A DNA stretch of 64,000 nt from UBA1275 sp002323515 (GTDB taxonomy: Bacteria > Bacteroidota > Rhodothermia > Balneolales > Balneolaceae): positions 1 through 64,000 of the forward strand of contig CAXGAH010000007.1 of the NCBI GenBank assembly GCA_964007875.1, in the 5' to 3' direction. Numbering within the stretch: position 1 is the first letter of the stretch; every line of letters begins with the position of its first letter. The position numbers and the translations under genes are program-made. The notes beneath the pieces are model-generated. The model was not told the DNA's origin. It did not search any database and was given only the letters and a program-made list of their open reading frames with translations. This document shows positions 27,749 to 37,479 of this stretch, piece after piece.

Positions 27749-28597
27749 ATGCTGCTAGGTGTCGATTTAGGGGCTACAAACATACGCGTAGGGCGGGTTC
27801 ATGAAGGAGTAATCAAAGCCTTACACGAAGCTTCTATCGATCAATCCGATGATCCTAATACCTTAGTCCGGCAAATGGCTTCACTCATTGAGTTATGTTG
27901 GCATCCAGCAATTTGTTCTATTGGAATTGGTGTTCCAAGTGTGGTAGATGTGGAAAGAGGCATTGTCTATGCTGTTCAAAATATACCCTCTTGGAAAGAA
28001 GTACATCTAAAAGATATCATGGAAGCACGATTTTCAGTGCCTACCTCGGTGAATAACGATGCGAATTGTTTTGTGCTCGGAGAGCGGTATTACGGACAGG
28101 CCAAAGGAAAAAGCAATGTTATTGGCTTAATAATAGGTACCGGTTTTGGTGCGGGAGTAGTGCTCAATGGAACCTTGGTTTCTGGTACTAACTGCGGAGC
28201 CGGAGAAGTGGGCATGCTTCCTTATAAAGGATCTATACTTGAACACTATTGCTCCGGGCAATTTTTCGAACGCTTTTTTGGCGAAACAGGCGATTCAGTG
28301 TATAAAAAAGCCCAAAATGGAGACGATGAGGCCATAGCTAAGTACGCCGACTATGCTCACCACATTTCTGAAGGTATTAAGGCCGTATTATATGCCTACG
28401 ACCCTGAAATCATACTGCTTGGCGGAGCTACTGCAAAGGTATGGTCTTTTATAGAAGAAAAAGTTTGGAATGGCTTAGAAAGTTTCGCCTATCCTAATTC
28501 CCTCACTAATCTCCGCATATTGCCCTCAACCTTAGAACATGTTGCGGTACTCGGTGCCGCAGCATTAGCGCATGATTCAACGAAACAAGGGCCCTAA
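27749..28597 (+). CDS. ROK family sugar kinase
   Basis: A 282-residue ROK-family kinase. The phosphate-binding DLGATNIRVG (residues 5-14), the ROK signature IGLIIGTGFGAGVVLNG, the catalytic Asp in VNNDANCFVLGE, and LGGATAKVW near the C-terminus are visible. The usual zinc site (GH with CxCGxxGC) is replaced by VGMLPYKGSILEHYCSGQFF, a zinc-less form. It probably phosphorylates the sugar brought in by the preceding MFS transporter. Glucokinase is as likely as an amino-sugar kinase. Confidence 0.88.
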   Translation: MLLGVDLGATNIRVGRVHEGVIKALHEASIDQSDDPNTLVRQMASLIELCWHPAICSIGIGVPSVVDVERGIVYAVQNIPSWKEVHLKDIMEARFSVPTSVNNDANCFVLGERYYGQAKGKSNVIGLIIGTGFGAGVVLNGTLVSGTNCGAGEVGMLPYKGSILEHYCSGQFFERFFGETGDSVYKKAQNGDDEAIAKYADYAHHISEGIKAVLYAYDPEIILLGGATAKVWSFIEEKVWNGLESFAYPNSLTNLRILPSTLEHVAVLGAAALAHDSTKQGP

Positions 28598-28650
28598 ACC
28601 AATACTCACTCTACCTCTCTATTTTACCTTACAAACGAAGGAATGCTACC

Positions 28651-31356
28651 ATGAAAAATCAACGAAAATTCACTTTAAAATCAATCATTCTGTTGTTGCT
28701 CGGAGTTTTTACTCTATATACACAGGCGGATGTACAAGCCCAAAGTACATCGTACACTATTCCTGTAGAAGTTAAAGATAATGTAGCAGATATGCCTCAA
28801 TTACTAGGTATACCCATTCCAGAAGGCACTCTATATTCACCAGATCACGTGAGAGTGCTAAACGCTCGTGGGCAAGAAATTCCGTCTCAAATTACCAAGG
28901 TAAGCACTTGGGATCCGGCAGATGCTTCAATCAAATGGATTTGGGTATTTTTCTTTTCAGGTGAGGAAGATTCGTATAGCGTTGAATATGGTGAGGATGT
29001 TCGAAATGGACGTTTGTATGATCAGATAGTCAAGGTCAACAATAACCAACGTCCAACCGGAGAAGTGGAAGTGAATACGGGACCACTGCGTTTCACCATC
29101 GCAAAAGGAATGGGTGGAAGTTATTTCAATGCCCCTCCAAGTAGTGGATTTATGGACAAAGTAGAACTAGACTTAGAAGGGGACGGATTTGACGAGGATG
29201 ATATAATCGCCACAGGTGCAGCCCAACGCGCTAATTTCTTGGATATACTGGATGATGCTGGCTTGGACCCCTCTAAAGCGGTTGTGACTCGTACAGTTAA
29301 GGAACTAGGTACTGGACCGCTACATGCGATTATCAGGGTTGAAGGGGAGTATCAATATGCACGAGAGGACAATAATTCAGCTCCTTTCGTTATGCGTATT
29401 TATGCCTACGCAGGAAAGAGTTATGTTCGTGTTCAGCATACCTTTGTTTATACCGGTGTGCCCGATAAACACGAGAAGCAGTCGGGAGAATACGAGGCCA
29501 TCGCAACGCAAATGGAAGATATCATCGATGAGGAGCCACTGAGTCAAGATCAAGGCTTTACCCAAGCTAATGATCGTATTGCAGCATTGGGACTACGATT
29601 GGATTATAAGCTCAAAGATAATCCAAATGTATACACCGAAGCCTACAAAGAGGCTTGGTATGGACCGGAGTCGACCGAATCCTATACAGTTTCCTTAAAA
29701 GGGGAGAAGGCTTTTTCACTATTGCAGTCGGGACCTAATCCTTCGCAAATACCACCGTTGGCAAATTCTAGGTCGGATGCTCGAATGGAAGGAGTATTTG
29801 AGGTAAGTTGGGGGATAAATGGAGAATCAGAGTCAACGGCAGAGCGGGCGCCAGGGTGGGTAACCGTAGCTGATGATGAACGGGGTATCACGGTAGCATT
29901 TGAACACTTTTTCGAGGAATATCCAAAAGAATTGTTTGTGGATGATGCCGCAAAAACTTTACATGCTTATGCATGGACTCCCAACGTAGAGCCGATGAGT
30001 TTTGCAAAACAAGACAACAATACCGATAGTGGAATGATCGCCAATTTTGCACAAGGCTTAGCTAAAACTACCGATATGATTTTCTACTTTCATACTGCTG
30101 ATAAGGCAAGATCAGGCTCAGCTCAACCTTTAGTAGATGCAGCTAATCAGGTAAAAATACTTATGAAACCACCTGTGGCTCATGCTAGCCCTGAATGGTA
30201 TGCAAAATCAGAGGCTTTTGGTAAGATGGCTGCTGCCTCAGATGCCTTTGCTGATTATGAGCGACATCTAGACCATAAATTTGAGTGGATGCGATACAAC
30301 CAGCAATGGGAGCCTTGGTATGGAATGCTCAACTATGGTGACTTTCTTACCTATTATTACCGGAATGAATGGCAAATGTGGACCAATAACGAGCCAGCTA
30401 ATGACTACATGTGGTGGTTGCAATTTATTCGCACTGGAAATCCAGATTATTACAGAGTGGCCAAAGCCACTTCCAAACATACTATGGATGTAGACAATGT
30501 ACACTGGCCTAAAGATCCAGAGTATGTCGGAGATACTAATGAATCTCTTCATGCCTTACAATGGGCTGCTCAACCGAAAGGTTCACCTTATATTGGTATG
30601 GGGCGTCGTCATGCCGATCAACATTACACTTCGTTACTGAGTGCTCATGTATGGGTGGCTGGATGGGTATCATCCTATTACTTGGATGGAAATCATAGAG
30701 GTTTAGAAGTTGCCAAAGGAACAGCTAATTATTATGTAAAAAGGGTATTCGACGAGCATGGACTGACAGGTCGCAGGCTATATTTATCGGTATGGAATTT
30801 AGCAGAAGTGGTAGATGCTACAAAAGATCCCGTCTATACTACCGAATTAATGGATCGTGTTGAACGAATGATACAGCTTCAATATAACACTGATCAAGGT
30901 CATTCTATCGTCATCAATCGCTATGGTTATTCCCAAGTCTACGTGAGTAATGGTATGAGAAAGGTTATCCAAATGACAGACGAGCCTCGATACCAACAAT
31001 CGATCATCGATCATGCTATTCGAGTACGAGATGTTCCACCATATAATCATGATATGGAGTCTTATTTATCTTCAATTAGTAGCCTAGTATTAGGGTATGA
31101 GTATTCTGGAGAACAGAGCCTGTTAGAGGAAGCAGTCCAGCGAGCCCAAACTCTAAAGAATGATCCATTAGAGAAAAACCTCTGGAACTATGCAAATCAA
31201 GCAGTTCTATCAGAAGCCTTAGAAGAGGCTAGTCATTTACCAAAACGGGAAGGTGGATTTCGTCCGGCTATCTGGCAAATGAGCAATGGATTACGCATTT
31301 TTGGTTGGACAAGCATATATAACATACCTTATTTAGAGTATTGGTTAGATGATTAG
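28651..31356 (+). CDS. PcRGLX/YetA-like family protein, putative secreted polysaccharide lyase
   Basis: A 901-residue exported protein (signal peptide to about residue 31, ADVQAQ). The N-terminal part, with VRVLNARGQEIPSQITKVS then DASIKWIWVFFF, resembles the first domain of the exo-rhamnogalacturonan lyase (PcRGLX/YetA) group. The centre is beta-rich. The last ~350 residues are an alpha/alpha-barrel-like region with YGDFLTYYYRNEWQMW, FIRTGNPDYYRVAKATSKHT, MDVDNVHW and SAHVWVAGWVSSYYLDGNHR. I assign the family by this pattern, not by a search. The substrate could be rhamnogalacturonan or another uronate-containing glycan. The gene lies within the carbohydrate locus and overlaps the SLC13 permease start by 8 bp. 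Confidence 0.65.
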   Translation: MKNQRKFTLKSIILLLLGVFTLYTQADVQAQSTSYTIPVEVKDNVADMPQLLGIPIPEGTLYSPDHVRVLNARGQEIPSQITKVSTWDPADASIKWIWVFFFSGEEDSYSVEYGEDVRNGRLYDQIVKVNNNQRPTGEVEVNTGPLRFTIAKGMGGSYFNAPPSSGFMDKVELDLEGDGFDEDDIIATGAAQRANFLDILDDAGLDPSKAVVTRTVKELGTGPLHAIIRVEGEYQYAREDNNSAPFVMRIYAYAGKSYVRVQHTFVYTGVPDKHEKQSGEYEAIATQMEDIIDEEPLSQDQGFTQANDRIAALGLRLDYKLKDNPNVYTEAYKEAWYGPESTESYTVSLKGEKAFSLLQSGPNPSQIPPLANSRSDARMEGVFEVSWGINGESESTAERAPGWVTVADDERGITVAFEHFFEEYPKELFVDDAAKTLHAYAWTPNVEPMSFAKQDNNTDSGMIANFAQGLAKTTDMIFYFHTADKARSGSAQPLVDAANQVKILMKPPVAHASPEWYAKSEAFGKMAAASDAFADYERHLDHKFEWMRYNQQWEPWYGMLNYGDFLTYYYRNEWQMWTNNEPANDYMWWLQFIRTGNPDYYRVAKATSKHTMDVDNVHWPKDPEYVGDTNESLHALQWAAQPKGSPYIGMGRRHADQHYTSLLSAHVWVAGWVSSYYLDGNHRGLEVAKGTANYYVKRVFDEHGLTGRRLYLSVWNLAEVVDATKDPVYTTELMDRVERMIQLQYNTDQGHSIVINRYGYSQVYVSNGMRKVIQMTDEPRYQQSIIDHAIRVRDVPPYNHDMESYLSSISSLVLGYEYSGEQSLLEEAVQRAQTLKNDPLEKNLWNYANQAVLSEALEEASHLPKREGGFRPAIWQMSNGLRIFGWTSIYNIPYLEYWLDD

Positions 31357-32932
31357 AAACATTGATTTAGGGCGTTTTGGCATGATCTCGGGCACTCTAG
31401 TGCTCATTATCATGCTTCTTCTATCACCACCTGAAGGGCTTAGCCAGGAAGGGTGGTATGCCGCTGCAGTTACGGTTTTTATGGGTATTTGGTGGATTAC
31501 CGAAGCGGTACCTATTTCAGTTACTGCTCTGGTGCCTATTGTTCTATTCCCTTTACTTGGGGTGCAAGCAATAGCGGCAACTACGGCGCCTTATGCCAAT
31601 CCGCTAATATTTCTTTTTTTGGGAGGCTTTATTCTAGCTATTGCCATGGAAAAATGGGATTTACATCGTAGAGTAGCCCTGGTTATTGTATCTAGGGTCG
31701 GTGTGGCACCCAAATCCATTATTTTAGGATTTATTGTCGCAGCAGCTTTGCTTAGTATGTGGGTAAGTAACACCGCTACGGCTATTATGATGTTACCTAT
31801 AGCTCTTTCCATACTCGCACTAATAGATAGAGGAATGGAAGATGCTGATCCTTCAGCTTCGAATTCAACCAAAGAAAAAACAAATTTTGAGCTCGCTCTC
31901 ATACTCAGTATTGCTTATGCTTGTAATATTGGGGGAATGGGTACGCTTATTGGTACTCCACCTAATGCTCTACTAGCAGCTTTTATGTTGGAGAATTATG
32001 GAGTTGAAATTGGTTTTTTGGAGTGGATGAAAGTGGGGGTCCCCCTTTTATTGGTGTCTATTCCACTGCTCTACTTTGTGCTTACCCAATGTATGTATCC
32101 TATTAGAATTACCGAAATACCTGGGGGTAAAGGGCTAATTGCAAGAGAATTAAACCAGCTGGGTAAAATGACCAATCAAGAGAAAAAAGTAGGTATTCTC
32201 TTCGTTTCAGCGGCCCTACTATGGATGTTCAGACCATCGTTAACGCCCTATCTGCCTGGTTTATCGGATGCGGGAATCGCTATTGCCATAGGGGTTGCGC
32301 TGTTTTTAGTACCAGCAGGTAAACAACGCAAAGATGTGGATCAAAGCTCAGACGATATCGATTCAGATGCGGCTAATGATTCGTCTGCTAATGATGATGA
32401 ACAAGGAGGGAATTACCAGGGTATTTTGGAATGGAAAGATGCGCAGCGCCTACCATGGGGTATCTTGTTATTGTTTGGTGGAGGGCTTAGCATGGCTTCA
32501 GCCATTAGCTCAACAGGTCTAGCTGCTTGGATCGGTAGTGGAATTGGTAGTTTACAAAATTGGCCTATCGTTTTCTTGGTGGTTATTGTGATTAGCCTGA
32601 TGGTATTTTTAACTGAAATGACTAGTAATACTGCATCCACCGCTACCTTTTTGCCTATATTGGCATCAATAGCAATAGGATTAGGGGAGAATCCCTTACT
32701 GTTTGCAATACCAACCGTACTTGCGGCTAGTTGCGCTTTTATGCTTCCCGTGGCAACACCACCCAACGCTATAGTTTATGGAAGTGGACGAATTACCATC
32801 CCTGAAATGAGTAGGGCTGGCCTGTTGCTTAATCTGCTTTTTATCGCGTTACTATCCCTCGGTGCACTCACATTTTTTGGCTTCGTATTTGGGGTAGAAA
32901 TTGGGGTCTTACCTGAATGGGCTAACCGTTAA
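31349..32932 (+). CDS. SLC13/DASS family anion permease
   Basis: A 527-residue inner-membrane transporter with two halves, each holding the DASS signature: SNTATAIMMLPI near residue 132 and TSNTASTATFLPI near residue 425. TLIGTPPNALLAAF and ATPPNAIVYGSGRI follow in each half as substrate-site loops. A hydrophilic acidic insert (about residues 325-350) separates the halves. Members carry dicarboxylates, citrate or sulfate with Na+. In this locus it could take up an acidic breakdown product or sulfate. It is translationally coupled to the preceding gene (8-bp overlap). Confidence 0.92.
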   Translation: MIRNIDLGRFGMISGTLVLIIMLLLSPPEGLSQEGWYAAAVTVFMGIWWITEAVPISVTALVPIVLFPLLGVQAIAATTAPYANPLIFLFLGGFILAIAMEKWDLHRRVALVIVSRVGVAPKSIILGFIVAAALLSMWVSNTATAIMMLPIALSILALIDRGMEDADPSASNSTKEKTNFELALILSIAYACNIGGMGTLIGTPPNALLAAFMLENYGVEIGFLEWMKVGVPLLLVSIPLLYFVLTQCMYPIRITEIPGGKGLIARELNQLGKMTNQEKKVGILFVSAALLWMFRPSLTPYLPGLSDAGIAIAIGVALFLVPAGKQRKDVDQSSDDIDSDAANDSSANDDEQGGNYQGILEWKDAQRLPWGILLLFGGGLSMASAISSTGLAAWIGSGIGSLQNWPIVFLVVIVISLMVFLTEMTSNTASTATFLPILASIAIGLGENPLLFAIPTVLAASCAFMLPVATPPNAIVYGSGRITIPEMSRAGLLLNLLFIALLSLGALTFFGFVFGVEIGVLPEWANR

Positions 32933-32937
32933 TGTGT

Positions 32938-33654
32938 TTAGTTTTTGAGGTATCGATAACTTTCTGGCCCCTGTTCAAAGAGTAGATCAATAAAGCTGCA
33001 GTGCTCCATGAATGCACCGTGGTGTTGTGGATAATGGAACTCTGGAACATAACTTGTCTCAGCTTCAGGAATTGGGCTCATATAGGTCTTCGAATGGCAT
33101 TCTTGTATACATGTACATTTTGAATGTATACTAGATAGTTTAGGATCTCCGGTTTCTAACACGTTAGGAATGTCATTGCTAAGAAGAACTTCAGGGTCTT
33201 CCCAAAAGTCGTAAGGTTCGGAAATGAATCTAAGCTTTTCCGATACATAATGGAATGATATGAATTCAAGCAATCCTCGCAAAACATGTTTATTAAAATC
33301 CCACAATCGTTCATGCTTCGAGGCCTCCATAATCAAAGCTTCGAATTCCTTCCAATAGTAGTCATGATAGCGAGCTTTGGCATAACTGTGTTGGACCGCA
33401 TTTAAAAATGGTCCTGTCCAATCTTGCTTAGAATCGATACGTACCTGAGAAATTAATTTTTTTTTATCCCCGGTACGAATGGGGAGGCCAATCCATTGCC
33501 GTTGATCTTTGTTTCGAATAGCCGCACGATGACTCCGGCCCTTTCTCGACCAAGGTTGACCACCTAGTATTAACACCTGATCAGTACGAAAGAATGCGGC
33601 AAGGTCATATACATTAGGGGCAAAGCTGCATTGAATGAGTAGTTTCGCGCTCAT
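32938..33654 (-). CDS. WbqC-like family protein
   Basis: A 238-residue protein from the ATG at 33654; an ATG at 33675 would add seven residues that family members lack. The WbqC pattern is visible: LLIQCSFAPNVYDLAAFFRTD in the place of the usual QP-F-P--G-F, then ILGGQPWSRKGRSHRAAIRN, QWIGLPI, WKEFEALI, and the closing CSFIDLLFEQGPESYRYL. WbqC-like proteins occur in O-antigen and amino-sugar gene clusters, but their reaction is not settled. It ends 5 bp from the convergent SLC13 gene. GGGTT/AACCC arms at 33678-33693 flank the upstream start. Confidence 0.82.
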   Translation of the reverse strand: MSAKLLIQCSFAPNVYDLAAFFRTDQVLILGGQPWSRKGRSHRAAIRNKDQRQWIGLPIRTGDKKKLISQVRIDSKQDWTGPFLNAVQHSYAKARYHDYYWKEFEALIMEASKHERLWDFNKHVLRGLLEFISFHYVSEKLRFISEPYDFWEDPEVLLSNDIPNVLETGDPKLSSIHSKCTCIQECHSKTYMSPIPEAETSYVPEFHYPQHHGAFMEHCSFIDLLFEQGPESYRYLKN

Positions 33655-33847
33655 AAACTTGGTTATACGGTGCATTTGGGTTCATATTAACCCGGAAAGA
33701 AAAATATAAAGACCATAATCTACATAAAAAAGGCTTCTCTTGGCTCTTTTAAAATGAAGGTACATGGCCGGTAAATACCTTTTGGATTATGCCTTTATCA
33801 AAGTTGATTATTCGTATCTTTATCTAACTGTTAAAATTTTTAGAATT

Positions 33848-35329
33848 ATGAGTGTTAGAGTTCGTTTTGCCCCCTCACCAACGGGGTTTTTACATATTGG
33901 TGGATTACGTACAGCTTTGTATAATTATCTTTTTGCGCGCCACCATCAAGGTACTTATGTGCTTCGAATAGAGGATACCGATCAATCGAGATATGTTGAG
34001 GATGCGGAACAGGATATTATTGAGTCACTAGAATGGGCTGGCATTCAGATCGATGAGGGGCCACACAAACCAGGTACTTTTGGACCGTATCGACAAAGTG
34101 AACGAAAAGAACTATACCTTCACTATGCGCAGCAGCTCATTGAACAGGGTGATGCGTACTACGCCTTTGATACCACCGATGAAATTGAGGAAATGCGAGA
34201 CCGACTGAAAAAGTCGGGAAACCCCTCCCCAAAGTATGACTCAATTACTCGACAAAGCATGAAAAATAGCCTAACCTTATCTCAAGATCAGGTGCAGGAA
34301 AAATTGAAAAATGGGGATGAATATATCATTCGTTTAAAAGTTCCAAGACGCGAAACCGTTAAATTTGAGGATGAAATTAGAGGCATTGTTTCCTTTGATA
34401 CGGCTGGATTGGATGACCAAGTTTTGCTTAAGTCCGATGGAATGCCCACGTATCACTTAGCAAACGTAGTAGATGATCACACCATGGAGATTACTCATGT
34501 AATACGTGGGGAAGAATGGCTGAGTTCAGCACCTAAACATATGCTCTTATACAAAGCCTTTGGTTGGGAAGCACCTACGATGGCTCATTTGCCACTTATT
34601 ATGTCACCAAGCGGCGGAAAGTTATCCAAGCGGAAAGCTGAAACCGAGGGTATACCTGTTAATACCAAAGACTACCGATTTGGGCATTATGAGCCAGAAG
34701 CATTAATTAATTTCTTGGCTTTTTTAGGATGGAATCCTGGCGATGACAGCGAAGTACATGATATGAACTCTCTTTGCAAAAAATTTAGTCTAGATCGAGT
34801 TAGTAAAGGTGGAGCTGTTTTTAATTACAAAAAACTTATGTGGTACAATGAGAATTATGTGCATAATAGAACAATAGAAGATCTATTGCCCCAGGTACAG
34901 CATTTGTTTAAGGTCAGTGGAGTGAAAGCCGATGACATTACTTTTTTGGAGATGGTATTAGCGCTGCTACATGAACGAGTCTCTAAAGTAAATGAGTTTG
35001 TACCTATGGGGCGCTTTTTCTATGAAGCGCCAACAGATTATGATGAGAAAGCGTTAAAAAAGTGGAATGATCAAAGCGTAGAACTCGTCCAATCCTTTAC
35101 GGGCCGATTGGTTACTATCGCCGACCAAGAGTTTACGGCAGCAGTTATAAAACAGGCCTTAGAGGCAACGGTAGAAGCGGAATCAGTGGGTTTTGGAAAA
35201 GTTATGATGCCCGTTAGAATTGCTTTATCGGGTCAGGGCTTTGGACCTGATTTATTTCCTGCAATGGAATTAATTGGTAAAACAGATTGTCTTGAACGCC
35301 TTGAATCCGCAGTGCAGCGCTTGGGCTAG
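33848..35329 (+). CDS. gltX: Glutamyl-tRNA synthetase
   Basis: A 493-residue class I aminoacyl-tRNA synthetase that charges tRNA-Glu. The ATG at 33848 gives the family start VRVRFAPSPTGFLHIGG, which includes the HIGH-type motif; an upstream ATG at 33764 would add an unrelated 28 residues. LRIEDTDQSRYVEDAEQDI, GMPTYHLANVVDDH, HVIRGEEWLSSAPKH and the KMSKS-type GGKLSKRKAE are all present. The C-terminal anticodon-binding domain is intact. Its stop codon shares the tetranucleotide CTAG (35326-35329) with the stop of the convergent nhaC-type gene. Confidence 0.97.
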   Translation: MSVRVRFAPSPTGFLHIGGLRTALYNYLFARHHQGTYVLRIEDTDQSRYVEDAEQDIIESLEWAGIQIDEGPHKPGTFGPYRQSERKELYLHYAQQLIEQGDAYYAFDTTDEIEEMRDRLKKSGNPSPKYDSITRQSMKNSLTLSQDQVQEKLKNGDEYIIRLKVPRRETVKFEDEIRGIVSFDTAGLDDQVLLKSDGMPTYHLANVVDDHTMEITHVIRGEEWLSSAPKHMLLYKAFGWEAPTMAHLPLIMSPSGGKLSKRKAETEGIPVNTKDYRFGHYEPEALINFLAFLGWNPGDDSEVHDMNSLCKKFSLDRVSKGGAVFNYKKLMWYNENYVHNRTIEDLLPQVQHLFKVSGVKADDITFLEMVLALLHERVSKVNEFVPMGRFFYEAPTDYDEKALKKWNDQSVELVQSFTGRLVTIADQEFTAAVIKQALEATVEAESVGFGKVMMPVRIALSGQGFGPDLFPAMELIGKTDCLERLESAVQRLG

Positions 35330-36798
35330 TTGTCTCTGGTTTTAGCATTCTTTAGAGCACGTATCTTTATTCCCATATAGGCATAGAAAATAGTCATAAA
35401 GGGACTAATTAGGTTAAAGAAGGCAAATGGGAGATAGGCAAAGGTTGCCACTCCTAATACATTTGCATGGTAGGCTCCACATGTATTCCAAGGAACTAGA
35501 GCAGAAGTGACGGTGCCCGAATCTTCAAGTGTTCTACTTAGGTTTTCTGGCGCTAAGCCTTTCTCTTTATATGTATCAGTATACATACGACCAGGCACTA
35601 CGATCGCTAAATACTGATCAGAAGCAGTAATATTGAAAAACACACAAGTACCTGCTGTTGAGGCTACTAAGGATCCTGTTGAATTTACAATGCTTATTAT
35701 AGATTCTGCTATCCTCCTAAGCATTCCTGTGCCTTCCATTACTCCTCCAAATATCATAGCAGAAACGATGAGCCACACCGTACCTAACATTCCGTACATA
35801 CCTCCTGAGGTTAGTAAATCGTCAACAATCTCTTGACCTGTAACAATTTGTATATCGCCATAAAACGCCTTCATGATACCCACATAGTAGGATTCTGCCG
35901 ATAGGATCTCATACCCTGATACACTTAAAATAGCCTCTGGCTGAAAAATTGCGGCAAATATTCCTCCTAATATAGCCCCAAACATTATCGCTGGTATTGC
36001 AGGAATTTTGCGAACAATCATGATAACTACGACGATTGGCACAATAAATAGTACTGGCGAGATGTAGAAACTCCCATTAATAGCATCTAAGATTTCTAGT
36101 GTACTCGTTGTACTCCCACTAGAATCCTGCATAAGTCCAATAATCAAAAAGATGATTAGCGTAATTGATATAGAAGGTACTGTAGTATACGCCATATATC
36201 GAATATGAGTAAAAAGATCGGTGCCTACCATAGCCGGTGCTAAGTTTGTGGTATCTGAGAGAGGGGACATTTTATCACCAAAATAGGCTCCTGAAATAAT
36301 AGCGCCTGCAACCATACCCGGTTTTAAGCCTAAGGCAGTACCAATCCCTATTAAGGCGATCCCAACGGTAGCCGCAGTAGTCCATGAAGAACCAGTTGCA
36401 ATAGAAACTATGGCGCAAACAATAGTGGCTGCTACCAAAAAAATGGTAGGGTTTAATACTTGTAATCCATAGTAAATCATGGCAGGTACCACGCCACTTA
36501 GTAACCAAGTTCCAGCTAGAGAACCAATCAGTAGAAGTATAATAATCGAGGAAAGAGCCGAAGAAATACTTTTGACAATGCTACTGCGTATCTTTTTCCA
36601 TTTATATCCTAGGCGGATAGCAACTATCGAAGCCACTCCAGCAGAGAGCATTAAAATGATTTGATTGGATCCATCTAGTGCGGCATCACCAAATATACGA
36701 ACGTTAATAAATAAGGCGATTATTAGAAATAGGATGGGTAATAAAGCCTGTAATATACTGGGTTTAAGTGGTTTAATGGATGCTTCAGTATCAGCCAT
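35326..36798 (-). CDS. nhaC: NhaC-family Na+/H+ antiporter
   Basis: A 490-residue inner-membrane protein with about 11-12 hydrophobic segments. The NhaC hallmark SGAYFGDKMSPLSDTTNLAPA lies around residue 170, preceded by ATGSSWTTAATVGIALIGIG, and a second repeat has FFNITASDQYLAIVVPGRMY and DSGTVTSALVPWNTCGAY. Members exchange Na+ for H+ (some exchange malate and lactate), which suits a marine host. It is transcribed divergently from the thioredoxin-dtxR pair. Confidence 0.93.
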   Translation of the reverse strand: MADTEASIKPLKPSILQALLPILFLIIALFINVRIFGDAALDGSNQIILMLSAGVASIVAIRLGYKWKKIRSSIVKSISSALSSIIILLLIGSLAGTWLLSGVVPAMIYYGLQVLNPTIFLVAATIVCAIVSIATGSSWTTAATVGIALIGIGTALGLKPGMVAGAIISGAYFGDKMSPLSDTTNLAPAMVGTDLFTHIRYMAYTTVPSISITLIIFLIIGLMQDSSGSTTSTLEILDAINGSFYISPVLFIVPIVVVIMIVRKIPAIPAIMFGAILGGIFAAIFQPEAILSVSGYEILSAESYYVGIMKAFYGDIQIVTGQEIVDDLLTSGGMYGMLGTVWLIVSAMIFGGVMEGTGMLRRIAESIISIVNSTGSLVASTAGTCVFFNITASDQYLAIVVPGRMYTDTYKEKGLAPENLSRTLEDSGTVTSALVPWNTCGAYHANVLGVATFAYLPFAFFNLISPFMTIFYAYMGIKIRALKNAKTRDN

Positions 36799-36918
36799 AA
36801 AAAAGAGGATGTAGAATTAAGTACATACAATGAGCGAATAAGATAACGAAACGAGTGTAGTTATTTCAATGCATATCGAAATACTATATATTATAGGCAT
36901 CAAAAGTCATAGATTTTT

Positions 36919-37479
36919 ATGCGAACAATACTGTTGTTTATCTTATTTGGCCTGTTTTTAGGACCTTCGTTGGCTCAGGCCCAATTACTATACAATCAAA
37001 GCAACAGTGCAGGTGATCAAACAGTGTCGGCACATGAGCAAATTCAATCTACCATTGATTCAGGCTTTGAATGGGTGGTTCTTGAAGAAGCACAGCGTTT
37101 AGCCGAAGAATCGCAAAAAAAAGTATTGATTTTCGGATATGCTGAATGGTGTACCTACTGCCTCAAAATGCGAAAAGAAAGCCTTCCCGATTCCTCTGTT
37201 ATAGACGCTATCAATCAATATTTTATACCTGTTCAGCTAGATGGAGAATCCCCTGATCCTGTTGTATTCAATGGCACACAGTACACTAAAAATCAACTGG
37301 CTCGCGGACTACAACTCTCGTCTTTTCCTACGCATTATTTTATAGATGCAGTAGGTGGGGTACTAGGAGCGCAGCCTGGATTCATTGAACCTGATATTTA
37401 TGCGTTGCTTCTGCGCTATGTAGGAAGTAATGCCTTTGAGCGTATTAGCTTCGATGAATATTTAAAATTAAACATGTAA
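36919..37479 (+). CDS. Exported thioredoxin-fold protein
   Basis: A 186-residue protein with a signal peptide (MRTILLFILFGLFLGPSLAQ) and a thioredoxin-fold domain from about residue 50. The motif AEWCTYCLKMRKE holds a redox CxxC (WCTYC), and SSFPTHYFIDAVGG contains the cis-proline before an aromatic/threonine pair. This resembles the C-terminal DsbD-like or SoxW-like thioredoxin proteins that reduce periplasmic disulfides. Its TAA overlaps the ATG of the following DtxR-family gene by one base, so it is translated together with a metal-dependent regulator. The substrate is unknown. Confidence 0.85.
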   Translation: MRTILLFILFGLFLGPSLAQAQLLYNQSNSAGDQTVSAHEQIQSTIDSGFEWVVLEEAQRLAEESQKKVLIFGYAEWCTYCLKMRKESLPDSSVIDAINQYFIPVQLDGESPDPVVFNGTQYTKNQLARGLQLSSFPTHYFIDAVGGVLGAQPGFIEPDIYALLLRYVGSNAFERISFDEYLKLNM

